A DNA stretch of 35,693 nucleotides from Pseudomonadales bacterium (GTDB lineage Bacteria > Pseudomonadota > Gammaproteobacteria > Pseudomonadales > Azotimanducaceae). Of the stretch, positions 25,732 through 33,522 are shown in pieces. The DNA is taken from the NCBI GenBank assembly GCA_028281005.1, contig JANQKS010000024.1:1-35693 (forward strand). The letters are read 5' to 3'. The position numbers and the translations under genes are program-made. Numbering within the stretch: position 1 is the stretch's first letter; every line of letters starts with the position of its first letter. The notes beneath the pieces were generated by a model. That model saw nothing but the letters and a program-made list of their open reading frames with translations. It made no database searches and was not told where the DNA came from.

Positions 25732-25895
25732 CACTAACTTCTCACTTCTACAATGGGCAGACCCGCTCATACGGGCCGCTGCTGCTTTTTATCTTTCCCT
25801 AGCTCTTTCTCTAGCTCTTTCGCTATCCCTCTAACTCTCTATCTGGGGCGTTCTGTGGCATGCTACGCCAACCATCTCCAACGTGATTGTAGTCT

Positions 25896-26597
25896 GTGTC
25901 TGAACAAGAAGGGACCATTCAGTTCGCCTACGAACTGACCGCCAATGAGGCGGCGGCACTAGATGCAGACCGGTTTGCGGAACTGGCCGCTTGGCGCTCC
26001 ATCCTGTTTGAGCTTGAACTGCTGGGCCAACATCGCGAGCGCTACGACGGTTTTGCCTACGGCAATTTGAGCTGCCGCAACGGCGCCTTGTCCGAGCAAT
26101 CTCATGAATTTGTTATTACCGCCAGCCAGACCAGCGGCGCACCAGCGTTGTCCCAGGAACACTTGGTGCGTATTACCCACTGCAACCTGGAACGCTTTTG
26201 GGTGGAAGCCGAAGGCTGCGAGCCACCTTCGTCAGAAACCGTTACCCACGCCATGGTGTACGCGGCGGACCCCAAGCTGAGATGTGTGTTCCACGTCCAC
26301 AGTCCGTTAATTTGGCAACAGCGGGCGGCGCTTAAGCTGCCCGAGACCGCCGCAGAGGTGAGCTACGGTTCCCCCGCCATGTGTCAGGCGGTGGCGGACC
26401 TCATGGCGGAATTCCAATCCCGTCCATTAACCTTTGCCACCGCCGGGCACGAAGACGGGATTTTCGCTTGCGGGCATAACCTGCGCGACACCGGCGGCTT
26501 GTTGGTGAGCTACCTGGCCAAGGCCCGCGCGCTGGCTCTGGCTAACGATGCGCAGACAGATGGGCATGCTGGACAGGCCGCCGACGGGAGCCCTTAG
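25896..26597 (+). CDS. Class II aldolase/adducin family protein, probable methylthioribulose-phosphate aldolase
   Basis: A 233-residue class II aldolase-fold enzyme. Its zinc site is intact: FAYGNLSCR, then PSSETVTHAMVY with the catalytic Glu, VFHVHSP (HxH), and a third His in AGHEDGIFACG. It starts with GTG at 25896. Its stop abuts the GTG of mtnA with no gap, so the two are co-transcribed. Known class II aldolases next to mtnA (Ald2 of the DHAP shunt) cleave 5-methylthioribulose-1-phosphate to DHAP and an aldehyde. The alternative is MtnB, the dehydratase of the methionine salvage pathway, which shares the fold. I favour aldolase but cannot decide from sequence alone. Confidence 0.8.
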   Translation: MSEQEGTIQFAYELTANEAAALDADRFAELAAWRSILFELELLGQHRERYDGFAYGNLSCRNGALSEQSHEFVITASQTSGAPALSQEHLVRITHCNLERFWVEAEGCEPPSSETVTHAMVYAADPKLRCVFHVHSPLIWQQRAALKLPETAAEVSYGSPAMCQAVADLMAEFQSRPLTFATAGHEDGIFACGHNLRDTGGLLVSYLAKARALALANDAQTDGHAGQAADGSP

Positions 26598-27620
26598 GTG
26601 CAGCTGGCCCTGCCTGACACACTGCGCTGGCAAGACGATCAGCTACACCTGCTGGATCAGCGCCAATTACCCCAACACATTGAATATCTCGCCATCGAAA
26701 CCCTTGAGCAGGCCTGGCAAGCCATCCATACCCTGACGGTACGCGGCGCTCCCGCCATCGGCATCGCCGCGGCCTATGCCCTGGCGCAATCCATGCACCC
26801 ACGCCACCTCGAAACCCATGAAGAGTTTCTGCGTCGCCTGCAAGGCAACGCGGATTACCTGAAATCGGCACGCCCGACAGCGGTGAACTTAGCCTGGGCC
26901 GTCGATGAGCTTGTTAAAGCCGGACAAAGCTCACCCACTTACAACACCCTGGTAGAGGCGGCTGTTGAAATCCATCGTGAAGATGAGCTTATCTGCCGGC
27001 ACATCGGTGAACATGGCGCGGGGCTCATCGAACCCGGCGCGAACTTGCTCACCCACTGCAACGCAGGCTCTTTGGCCGTGTCACGCTTCGGCACCGCCAC
27101 CGCGCCGATGTACCATCAGCATGCAGCCGGTGTGCCTTTCCATGTATATGTGGATGAAACCCGGCCGCTGTATCAAGGCGCGCGCCTTACCGCCTGGGAA
27201 CTGTCGCAAAGCGGCATTGACGTCACCCTCATCTGCGATAGCATGGCGGCCACTGTGATGTCCCAAGGCAAAGTGGATCTGGTCATCGTCGGCACCGATC
27301 GGGTTACCGCCAACGGTGATGTGGTCAACAAAATTGGTACCCTGGGACTGGCTGTATTGTGTCACCACTATTCGGTGCCGTTTTATGTCGCTTGCCCGTC
27401 TTCAACCTACGATGAACAAACGCCCACGGGTGCGGCAGTCCCCATTGAAGAGCGCAACGCCGAGGAAATCCGCCAATCTCATGCCGCGACAGTAACGGCT
27501 TACAACCCCGCTTTCGACGTGACTCCCGCGGCCCTGGTCACCGGTATCATCACCGAACGCGGCATCGCCCATACCGCGCAGGACTTAGCGCAGCTCATCC
27601 CACGCACTTTGGCCAGTTAG
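26598..27620 (+). CDS. mtnA: S-methyl-5-thioribose-1-phosphate isomerase
   Basis: MtnA converts methylthioribose-1-phosphate to methylthioribulose-1-phosphate in salvage of methylthioadenosine. The 340-residue protein has the eIF2B-like isomerase signatures: IHTLTVRGAPAIGIAAAYALAQSM, LTHCNAGSLAVSRFGTA (catalytic Cys), DETRPLYQGARLTAWEL, LICDSMAATVM, and VDLVIVGTDRVTANGDVVNKIGT (catalytic Asp in GTDR), followed by FYVACPSSTYD. The GTG start joins the aldolase stop directly. No mtnK, mtnP, mtnC or mtnD is seen in the window, so the neighbouring steps are encoded elsewhere or replaced. Confidence 0.95.
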   Translation: MQLALPDTLRWQDDQLHLLDQRQLPQHIEYLAIETLEQAWQAIHTLTVRGAPAIGIAAAYALAQSMHPRHLETHEEFLRRLQGNADYLKSARPTAVNLAWAVDELVKAGQSSPTYNTLVEAAVEIHREDELICRHIGEHGAGLIEPGANLLTHCNAGSLAVSRFGTATAPMYHQHAAGVPFHVYVDETRPLYQGARLTAWELSQSGIDVTLICDSMAATVMSQGKVDLVIVGTDRVTANGDVVNKIGTLGLAVLCHHYSVPFYVACPSSTYDEQTPTGAAVPIEERNAEEIRQSHAATVTAYNPAFDVTPAALVTGIITERGIAHTAQDLAQLIPRTLAS

Positions 27621-27675
27621 GAGTAGGCTAGAGGGGCAAATTAGGGCGCGAGTGAAGGTGCAAGCGCAGAGCGGG

Positions 27676-28695
27676 TTAGACTTCCAATGCGCCGAGTTTG
27701 TTACGCAGGCGCGGCACCACCTCGGTCACAAAACGTTCTAACGAGTGCGCCATGGCGGCTGAGCTCAAGCCCGGCGGGATACCCCAGGTCACCAGATCGG
27801 TGACCCCGTAGTGGCGCATAAACGCGGTCAATTCGCTGACACAATGGTCAACATCACCTACCACCCAGGTTTGCGGAATGTGCTCACCAGAGCCGAAGTC
27901 AGTATTACTCTCACTGAAAAAGCGCTGATACAGCTGCATACGGTAGCGTTCGGACGCGCGTATCGCCGGCCACTCACCGTCGACATCATCGGTCACAAAT
28001 ACGCCTTTGATGATACCCACGCGTTTGTCCGCGCTACTTGTGCCCAACGCCGCGTGCTCGTTCTGCCAAACGTCTAACGTCTGAGTCCGGTCACCCTGCG
28101 GGAGGAAGTGGCTGTTAAATCGCGCGGCACGTTTGGCGCCGGCAGCACTCATCGCGGCTATCCACAAAGGCGGCCCACCCGCCTGCACAAAACCGGGAGT
28201 AATTTTGACGTTATCAAATTGATAACGTTTACCGTGAAAGGAAAACTGTTCGCCGGTGAAGGCGCGGCTTAGCACTTGCAAGCCTTCTTCCATCAACGAG
28301 ACCCGCCGCGCGACCGGGATCCCAAAGCCGGCAAACTCGTGCGGCGCATAACCCATACCCAACCCCACTTCCGCACGGCCATTGCTGATGTTGTCCAGTA
28401 CCGCAAGGTCTTCCGCCAGGCGCACTGGATTGAAAAACGGCAGCAAGCAGATGTCCGAAGAAAAACGCATGGTTTTTGTCACCGCCGCCGCCGCGGTGGC
28501 GACCGGTATCCACGCGGGTAAGTAACCGTCTTCGACAAAATGATGCTCGGTAAACCAAACCAGGTCCAAACCCAAACCGTCTAACCAGGTAATCTGCTCC
28601 AACGCCTGGCTGTACAAGTCCGGCATGCTGATACCGGAATCCGGCGGATTACGAAAGTCATAACACACGCCAAAGCGCGGCTCTACCGCGCTCAT
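27676..28695 (-). CDS. LLM-class (luciferase-like) flavin-dependent oxidoreductase
   Basis: A 339-residue protein of the bacterial-luciferase-like family, which use reduced flavin with oxygen or F420-type cofactors. Visible motifs are LGLDLVWFTEHHFVEDGYLP (EHHF), an early barrel strand MRFSSDICLLPFFNPVRLAEDLAVLDNISNGRAEVGLGMGY, and the later PPLWIAAMSAAGAKRAARF. The substrate is unknown. It lies downstream of the two-TM gene on the minus strand, separated by 18 bases, and is convergent with mtnA, so no link with that pathway is implied. Confidence 0.92.
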   Translation of the reverse strand: MSAVEPRFGVCYDFRNPPDSGISMPDLYSQALEQITWLDGLGLDLVWFTEHHFVEDGYLPAWIPVATAAAAVTKTMRFSSDICLLPFFNPVRLAEDLAVLDNISNGRAEVGLGMGYAPHEFAGFGIPVARRVSLMEEGLQVLSRAFTGEQFSFHGKRYQFDNVKITPGFVQAGGPPLWIAAMSAAGAKRAARFNSHFLPQGDRTQTLDVWQNEHAALGTSSADKRVGIIKGVFVTDDVDGEWPAIRASERYRMQLYQRFFSESNTDFGSGEHIPQTWVVGDVDHCVSELTAFMRHYGVTDLVTWGIPPGLSSAAMAHSLERFVTEVVPRLRNKLGALEV

Positions 28696-28713
28696 TGACG
28701 TACCCCGCAGCGA

Positions 28714-29280
28714 TCAGTGGGTGGTCTGATGGTGCAGTTGTTTGGGTTTTTCCAGAACGTTGACAGTGGCGGTGCTACCGCCGCGATAGGGGATGTGCGG
28801 AAAATCAAAGTTCATCATCTCCTTAACCAACGGCCGCTGTTCCGCTGTCACGTCTACCATGATCAGATACTTACCGGCCTCAATCTCATCATGATAACGC
28901 TCGATCTTATAATTCTCACGGGGCAGGCCCACCAGGCCCCCTTCCCATGCCCCAAAGCACAAACCCAGCATCCCCAAAATCACAAAGGGTAATGCGCTGA
29001 CCGGCAGTTCAACCACGCCGGTTAATTGCAACGCCAATAACACACCCGCCATCAGCAGGCCGCACAACAAGCCAACAAACGCATAGCGCAGGCCGGTGTG
29101 CAGCACGTCAAGTTGTTGTATGGGATTGGCTGAGTGGATTTTGTGGGTGTACAAACCCGCTTCGTCTTTTGCCAACACGTGAAGATGCCAGTTCCTGATG
29201 CCTTCAGCTTTAAGCGCCAGGGTCACTGCCTCCGCATCGTCTACGCTGTCGGCTATGTAATAAAGCCGCCTCATAGTCAT
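28714..29280 (-). CDS. Hypothetical two-TM membrane protein
   Basis: The 188-residue protein has a soluble N-terminal part (RRLYYIADSVDDAEAVTLALKAEGI) with a ferredoxin-like look. Two adjacent transmembrane helices (about residues 66-88 and 95-117: AFVGLLCGLLMAGVLLALQL and ALPFVILGMLGLCFGAWEGGL) follow, then a soluble tail with EAGKYLIMVDV, HIPYRGG and a His-rich end. It resembles stress-type membrane proteins with an internal TM pair, but I assign no name. The start at 29280 has a GAGAGGG site that is part of a 13-bp tandem duplication. The ATG two codons in (29274) is an alternative. Confidence 0.8.
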   Translation of the reverse strand: MTMRRLYYIADSVDDAEAVTLALKAEGIRNWHLHVLAKDEAGLYTHKIHSANPIQQLDVLHTGLRYAFVGLLCGLLMAGVLLALQLTGVVELPVSALPFVILGMLGLCFGAWEGGLVGLPRENYKIERYHDEIEAGKYLIMVDVTAEQRPLVKEMMNFDFPHIPYRGGSTATVNVLEKPKQLHHQTTH

Positions 29281-29302
29281 GCCCTCTCGTCATGCCCTCT
29301 CG
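29277..29302 (-). repeat. 13-bp tandem duplication of ribosome site and start codon
   Basis: Positions 29277-29289 and 29290-29302 are identical. Read on the minus strand, each copy contains GAGAGGG and, a base or two later, ATG. The inner copy starts the membrane protein. The outer ATG is 13 bases away, so it is out of frame. Confidence 0.9.
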
Positions 29303-29452
29303 TTTCTTCGCTATTAGCAAAGCGAAACTTGAGTATACGCCCAGGTGGATAAGGCATTAGATTGATTGTGCCTAAAAGCCACCGCCAATAAATCCGCTGG
29401 TACTATTGAACCCTGTTCGGCCAAGAACCCATCCAAACACAATCTAGAAGCC

Positions 29453-29989
29453 ATGAGCCGCTATCGCCCACCACGCCCAAAAAGCTCGCCGTACATTACC
29501 CGCCAGGGTTATGACCGCCTGCAGCAGGAGTTGTCTTACTTGTGGAAAGACAAACGCCCCGAGGTGACCCGCAAGGTGGCTGAGGCTGCCGCCCAAGGCG
29601 ACCGTTCTGAAAACGCCGAATACATCTATGGCAAACGGCAACTGCGCGAGATCGACAGCCGCATCCAGTTTCTCAGCCGGCGCTTGGATGAATTAAAAAT
29701 TGTCGAGACACTACCGCCCGTGCGCGACCGCGTGTTTTTTGGCGCGTGGATTACCATCGAAGATGAAAACGCAAGAAGCGCCACCTATCGCATTGTTGGC
29801 GCTGACGAGTTTGACAGTGACCCGCAATACATCAGCGTAGACGCACCGCTGGCAAGGGCGTTGATCGGTAAATACATCGACGACGAGATTAGCCTCGAAC
29901 AGCAACAGGAAAACCACCCCAGGGTGTTGCAACCCGGCCGTGAGCGCAGTGTAGATCACTACACTATTACCCAAATTGATTACCGCTAA
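29453..29989 (+). CDS. greB: Transcription elongation factor GreB
   Basis: GreB binds RNA polymerase through the secondary channel and stimulates cleavage of backtracked transcripts. The protein of about 178 residues has the N-terminal coiled coil (YITRQGYDRLQQELSYLWKDKRPEVTRKVAEAAAQGDRSENAEY, including the functional acidic tip), then GKRQLREIDSRIQFLSRRLDELKIV. A C-terminal globular domain with RVFFGAWITIEDEN follows, which favours GreB over GreA. The ATG at 29453 is used; a start at 29366 would add 29 non-family residues. Confidence 0.95.
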   Translation: MSRYRPPRPKSSPYITRQGYDRLQQELSYLWKDKRPEVTRKVAEAAAQGDRSENAEYIYGKRQLREIDSRIQFLSRRLDELKIVETLPPVRDRVFFGAWITIEDENARSATYRIVGADEFDSDPQYISVDAPLARALIGKYIDDEISLEQQQENHPRVLQPGRERSVDHYTITQIDYR

Positions 29990-30124
29990 CAGACGCTACA
30001 CACTCGGCGCTCCGCGGTTGCGCAAATCAAGGCGACGGATTCTGAGTTTGAACACGTACAAGTACATAGAGCGAGCGCACGTTTGACCTGTATTTAGCCA
30101 TGTAAAGACAAACAAGGAAGCACT

Positions 30125-30754
30125 ATGACGCAACGCAAACTTTTCACCCGTACCCCCATCATCTCCCTGGCCTGTAGCGCCGCCGGGGGCGCCGCCTTGC
30201 TGCTCACCGGAACACTATGGGCCGCACCCGGAGAACCGCGCGGACCCATCGTGATTGCCGATGTTGAAGCGCGTGCGCAGGCCCGTTTTGAAGCCCTCGA
30301 CAGTAATGGCGACAGCGTCATTTCCATGCCTGAGTTCGAAGCCGCCGAACCACCCCGACGTCAGCACGCCAAGCGCGGCCCCGGCGGGCAACACAATTGG
30401 TCCGGAGCAGGCAGAGCAGGCCGTATGGATAGGGCAGGCGGCAAAGGTAAACGTGGTGCAGAAATGCGTGCCGCTGTTGAAGCCGAATTGTTTGACATCA
30501 TGGACAGCAACGCAGACGGCCAGCTCAGTCGCGAAGAACATGCGGCGGGAGACGTGCCCGCAAACAAACGCCTGGCACGCCAACGCGCTTTGTTTAAGCA
30601 ACTTGACGCGGATGGCAACGGTGAGCTCAGCAGCGCGGAAATGCCCAATCCTGCGGAGCGCTTGAACGCCGCCGACGCCGATGGCGACGGACAGGTCACG
30701 CGTGAGGAAATGCGCGCTCACCGACAGGCTCGCCGTCAAAATCAGGCGGGCTGA
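30125..30754 (+). CDS. Exported four-EF-hand calcium-binding protein
   Basis: The 209-residue protein opens with an exported signal (about residues 1-34). It contains four canonical EF-hand loops: D59-E70, D127-E138, D161-E172 and D184-E195, each with Asp/Asn at 1, 3 and 5 and Glu at 12. A Gly/Arg/Lys-rich linker (about residues 78-112) separates loop 1 from the rest. Such proteins bind Ca2+ in the periplasm. It heads a gene run with an ECF sigma factor (14 bases on), an anti-sigma-like protein and a CnrX-like sensor. I infer that it couples calcium or metal state to that regulator. Confidence 0.9.
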   Translation: MTQRKLFTRTPIISLACSAAGGAALLLTGTLWAAPGEPRGPIVIADVEARAQARFEALDSNGDSVISMPEFEAAEPPRRQHAKRGPGGQHNWSGAGRAGRMDRAGGKGKRGAEMRAAVEAELFDIMDSNADGQLSREEHAAGDVPANKRLARQRALFKQLDADGNGELSSAEMPNPAERLNAADADGDGQVTREEMRAHRQARRQNQAG

Positions 30755-30768
30755 ATACCAACGGTCCT

Positions 30769-31305
30769 GTGAGCGAACCCAGTGACGAAGCGCTTATGGC
30801 ACGCATATGTGACGGGGACGAGGAGGCGTTTGGCCTGCTTGTGCACCGTCACATTGATGCTTTATACCGCTACGCATTGAGGCTCACCATGTCATCGGCC
30901 AATGCTGAAGATCTGGTACAGGACACTTGGTTGGCGGCTTGGCAAAACGCCAAACGTTATCAGGCTCACAAGGCCGGCCTGGCTACCTGGTTGCACCGTA
31001 TTTTGCACAACAAGTTCATCGACACAACACGCAAGCGACAGCCTGAGTACGACCAACAGGCCGTGGATAGCTTGATGAATGAAGTTGTGGTTGGGCAGGG
31101 CGAAGACAACCCCGATGCGTTAGGGCGCCTAAATACGTTAATCAGCCAGCTGCCTGAAAACCAAAAAGCAGCGTTAAGCCTGGCGCATCTGCAAGGCTTC
31201 AGCAACAAGGATGTGGCACACATCCTTGGAATCAGCGTGCGCGCAACCGAGTCCATATTGGCCCGCGCGCGGCGCACATTACGCAAGCAACTCTCCGAGA
31301 CTTAA
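30769..31305 (+). CDS. ECF-type RNA polymerase sigma factor
   Basis: A 178-residue sigma factor with region 2 (LYRYALRLTMSSANAEDLVQDTWLAAWQNAKRYQ) and region 4 (LPENQKAALSLAHLQGFSNKDVAHILGISVRATESILARARRTLRKQL), and no region 1 or 3: the ECF architecture. Starts at GTG, 14 bases after the EF-hand gene. The products downstream are a single-TM protein and a membrane-anchored sensor, the layout of CnrH/CnrY/CnrX-type systems. The target promoters are not identifiable here; the operon may be self-regulated, but I could not choose an ECF-type promoter upstream of the EF-hand gene. Confidence 0.94.
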   Translation: MSEPSDEALMARICDGDEEAFGLLVHRHIDALYRYALRLTMSSANAEDLVQDTWLAAWQNAKRYQAHKAGLATWLHRILHNKFIDTTRKRQPEYDQQAVDSLMNEVVVGQGEDNPDALGRLNTLISQLPENQKAALSLAHLQGFSNKDVAHILGISVRATESILARARRTLRKQLSET

Positions 31306-31339
31306 CGGTTAGGCAAAGCAAAACAACAGACACATCACA

Positions 31340-31675
31340 ATGACCGCCGAAGACGAACAGAACCAGCATCAAGACCAGGACCAGCTAGACCAACGGCTAC
31401 AGCGTTTGCGCCAGCTGCAAACCCGTGCGCCAGCCCATCTTGCCGGCCGTATATTGGCCAATCTGCCCGAGCCAACACCCGCTGAGCAATTTTTGTTGTG
31501 GCTCACCACCTCGCTGTGGCGTCCGGCGCTGGCTGCCGCGGTTCCGCTCATGATCGGCTTTGTGGCCGGTGTGTTTGGCAGCCATCCGCTAAATGATGAT
31601 CTTGCGGCCTGGTACAGCGCTGAAGATCTGGTCTACGCCACCTTCATCGAGGAGTACGAGCATGATGAAATCTAA
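31340..31675 (+). CDS. Single-TM anti-sigma-like protein
   Basis: A 111-residue protein with an N-terminal soluble part rich in Gln, Asp and Arg (about residues 1-45). It includes a helix (DQRLQRLRQLQTRAPAHLAGRIL) of the type that clamps sigma factors. One transmembrane helix (about 61-80) and a short acidic periplasmic tail follow. This matches the cytoplasm-to-periplasm topology of CnrY-type anti-sigma factors. No zinc-binding HxxxCxxC is present. It lies 34 bases after the sigma gene and its last codons overlap the sensor gene. The role is inferred from position and topology. Confidence 0.72.
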   Translation: MTAEDEQNQHQDQDQLDQRLQRLRQLQTRAPAHLAGRILANLPEPTPAEQFLLWLTTSLWRPALAAAVPLMIGFVAGVFGSHPLNDDLAAWYSAEDLVYATFIEEYEHDEI

Positions 31676-32120
31676 GTGGTTGATCGTGGTCCTGGTGGTC
31701 TCCTTGGCGGCCAATCTGCTGCTGGCCGGCTACCTCCTAGGCCAAGGCAGCCAGCCACGCTTCACCGGCGACCCAACGCGTATGTTCCCCAGATGGGTGC
31801 GCACACTGCCCGAGGCGCGTCAGCAGGAACTTAGGCCCAGCGTGCGGGAACACTTGCGCGCCATGCGCAAACCGGTTCGCGGCATGCGTCGCCAACAACA
31901 AGCGCTGCAAAGCGCAATTACCGCGGAACCTTTCGACGCAACCGCGCTAACCGCAGTCTTGGCGCAGCTGCGCACACAAAATCAGCAGGCCCAGCAAGCC
32001 TCACACCTTGCCTTCGTCAAGTTTGTGACCGAACTGACAGCAGCTGAGCGCCAAGCGTTGGTGACCGATTTACGTACACCAACCTCACCGCGATGGCGTC
32101 CGCCCCGGCACCCGCAGTAA
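31662..32120 (+). CDS. CnrX/Spy-like periplasmic sensor (metal-resist family)
   Basis: A membrane-anchored helical protein of about 152 residues. The N-terminal helix (WLIVVLVVSLAANLLLAGYLLG) is followed by a periplasmic helical hairpin, with LPEARQQELRPSVREHLRAMRKPVRGMRRQQQALQSAI, then LRTQNQQAQQASHLAFVKFVTELTAAERQALVTDL. The LTxxERQAL end is typical of Spy/CpxP/CnrX-type proteins. These bind metal or unfolded protein and control a sigma/anti-sigma pair. Paired ATGs at 31662 and 31665 lie inside the anti-sigma gene, with GGAG upstream; a longer frame adds non-family residues. Confidence 0.82.
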   Translation: MMKSKWLIVVLVVSLAANLLLAGYLLGQGSQPRFTGDPTRMFPRWVRTLPEARQQELRPSVREHLRAMRKPVRGMRRQQQALQSAITAEPFDATALTAVLAQLRTQNQQAQQASHLAFVKFVTELTAAERQALVTDLRTPTSPRWRPPRHPQ

Positions 32121-32130
32121 AATCTGGCGC

Positions 32131-32688
32131 ATGCTAGATGCGGCCATCGAAACGTTCTTCGAACACTACCAAAAAAGCTTTGAGCAGCTCATCACCACAC
32201 ATGACCCGCAGTGGCCCTCACCCTGTGAAATTGGCGAGCCATGGCAGGATAAGGACGGTGGTTCTTGGATTGCTTGGCAGCCAATACGCCGACACAGCAC
32301 CGCGGAAGATTTCGCCGGTTTGGAGAACGCTTTGGAAATGCCCATCCATCCGGACATCAAAGCCCACTATGGGCATTTCTGGTCTGCCAACTTAGAAGCG
32401 GAGGCACCGGACGGTCATGTCAGCCTACTTTATTTGTGGAATCAGGAAGACGTCGATCGCTTGGTAGAAAACCTGATTGGACACGCCGTGGCCTGCCGCC
32501 ACAACCGCACCCCGTTCTCTGTATTTTTTGCCTGCACCGAACCCGATTCCGACCTGTTTTTAACGATCAACAACAGCACCGGTGAAGTGCAACTCGAAGA
32601 GCCCGGTAAACCGCCGTTGCGCGTGGTGGCCGCCAGCCTGGCCGAGTTTTTTGATGTGTTGGTACCCGCAGCCCAATGTCACACTTGA
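32131..32688 (+). CDS. syd: SecY-interacting protein Syd
   Basis: Syd binds SecY and monitors the translocon at the inner membrane, from the cytoplasmic side. The 185-residue protein has the family pattern: W-rich centre ending IAWQPIRR, FAGLENALEMPIHPDIKAHYGHFWSANLEA, LYLWNQEDVDRLVENLIGHAVACR, and NNSTGEVQLEEPGKPPLRVVAASLAEFFDVL. It begins 10 bases after the sensor gene; the context is proximity, not proven linkage. Confidence 0.9.
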   Translation: MLDAAIETFFEHYQKSFEQLITTHDPQWPSPCEIGEPWQDKDGGSWIAWQPIRRHSTAEDFAGLENALEMPIHPDIKAHYGHFWSANLEAEAPDGHVSLLYLWNQEDVDRLVENLIGHAVACRHNRTPFSVFFACTEPDSDLFLTINNSTGEVQLEEPGKPPLRVVAASLAEFFDVLVPAAQCHT

Positions 32689-32747
32689 AAAGGTCCCATC
32701 GAACTGGTGATGCGCGGCGAAGGTATCGACGCAGGGCAGCAAAGCGT

Positions 32748-33356
32748 TTAACCCAACGGGTGGCGGCGGCTATCTGGCGTTATACGCACTCTGTGTTTCG
32801 TGCCACTTGCGGTAAGTAAGCGCTTACTTAACTCCATAAACTCTGCCGAGCCAGGTTCTGCCGGAAAGCGCATAGGGGCGTGCTGGGCAAACGCTAGGCT
32901 CATCATCTCTATGCAAAAACACATCCACGCCTCAGCTGACACGGATTGCTCGGTCTGTGCAGCTGTGCGGGTGATAAGCCAAGGCAGTAGGATCTGCGCC
33001 GCATTTTGCAGCACCATCGGAGAAGGTTTGCTTAAACCTGGTTGTACTCTTTCTTCTGCTTCTGCTTCTTCTACTGCTTCTTCTACTGCTTCGGCTGCAT
33101 CGGTGCCAAAATCAGCCAGCAGTGCTTCAATCACCGCCTTTGTACCGGTTGTTAAAGCCGCATCCTCTGCAGTTAACCGCTGCAACTGCCGGATGTAGAC
33201 CGCCCGTAGTAAGCCGTCACGATCGCTAAAATAGTGGTAGATCATGCGTTTGTTGGCCCCCGCCGCGGCAGCGATGCGATCGACCCGCAAACTGCCGGGA
33301 TCGGCCGCTAAAAGCGCCGTTTCCGCAGCAGCAAGAATGTTCTCGGCGGTACTCAT
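32748..33356 (-). CDS. TetR family transcriptional regulator
   Basis: The 202-residue protein has an N-terminal HTH (LRVDRIAAAAGANKRMIYHYFSDRDGLLRAVYIRQ) and a ligand-binding helical half with LPWLITRTAAQTEQ. A Glu/Ala low-complexity insert (EAVEEAVEEAEAEE), arising from a short TTCTTCTACTGC-type tandem repeat, sits near residue 90. A perfect palindrome lies 21-39 bases before the start, so it probably autoregulates. Its effector and other targets are unknown. The neighbouring gene, a TonB-dependent receptor, is now a relic, so it may have lost a former target. Confidence 0.9.
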   Translation of the reverse strand: MSTAENILAAAETALLAADPGSLRVDRIAAAAGANKRMIYHYFSDRDGLLRAVYIRQLQRLTAEDAALTTGTKAVIEALLADFGTDAAEAVEEAVEEAEAEERVQPGLSKPSPMVLQNAAQILLPWLITRTAAQTEQSVSAEAWMCFCIEMMSLAFAQHAPMRFPAEPGSAEFMELSKRLLTASGTKHRVRITPDSRRHPLG

Positions 33357-33377
33357 TACCCGCAGTATAGCCGACTT

Positions 33378-33395
33378 AGTAACTATTTAGTTACT
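33378..33395. promoter_or_regulatory. Probable TetR operator palindrome
   Basis: AGTAACTA-TT-TAGTTACT is a perfect 18-bp palindrome placed directly upstream of the TetR regulator, the usual place for an autoregulatory site. The half-site GTAACTA recurs in the second palindrome 75 bases to the right. Binding by this regulator is inferred. Confidence 0.6.
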
Positions 33396-33454
33396 CTAGT
33401 CTCAAAAGACTCGAAGCTCAGATAGTTTAATCGGCCTGGCGGGGTGCACCGGCT

Positions 33455-33486
33455 TACCCCAGGTAACTATATGGTTACCTGGGGTA
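33455..33486. promoter_or_regulatory. Second palindrome, operator-like or hairpin
   Basis: TACCCCAGGTAAC (33455-33467) is the exact reverse complement of GTTACCTGGGGTA (33474-33486), with a 6-base centre. The inner GTAACTAT matches the operator at 33378. It sits downstream of the receptor relic stop; without a T-run it is a poor terminator, and a second operator is the alternative. Confidence 0.5.
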
Positions 33487-33522
33487 CAGGACCGCGCCGC
33501 TGAGACTGGCTAGAACTGATAT

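Noticed and set aside
30000-30120. A self-regulated ECF promoter before the EF-hand gene (GAAC near 30049).
   Set aside because: No convincing -10 partner is seen at the proper spacing; the match is too weak to annotate.
33000-33110. CTTCTTCTACTGC repeats as a CRISPR or minisatellite array.
   Set aside because: They are coding repeats in the TetR gene giving an Ala/Glu-rich stretch, with no spacers.
33455-33486. The palindrome as an intrinsic terminator for the receptor gene.
   Set aside because: No T-run follows on either strand, and its core matches the regulator's likely operator, so it is listed as operator-like instead.
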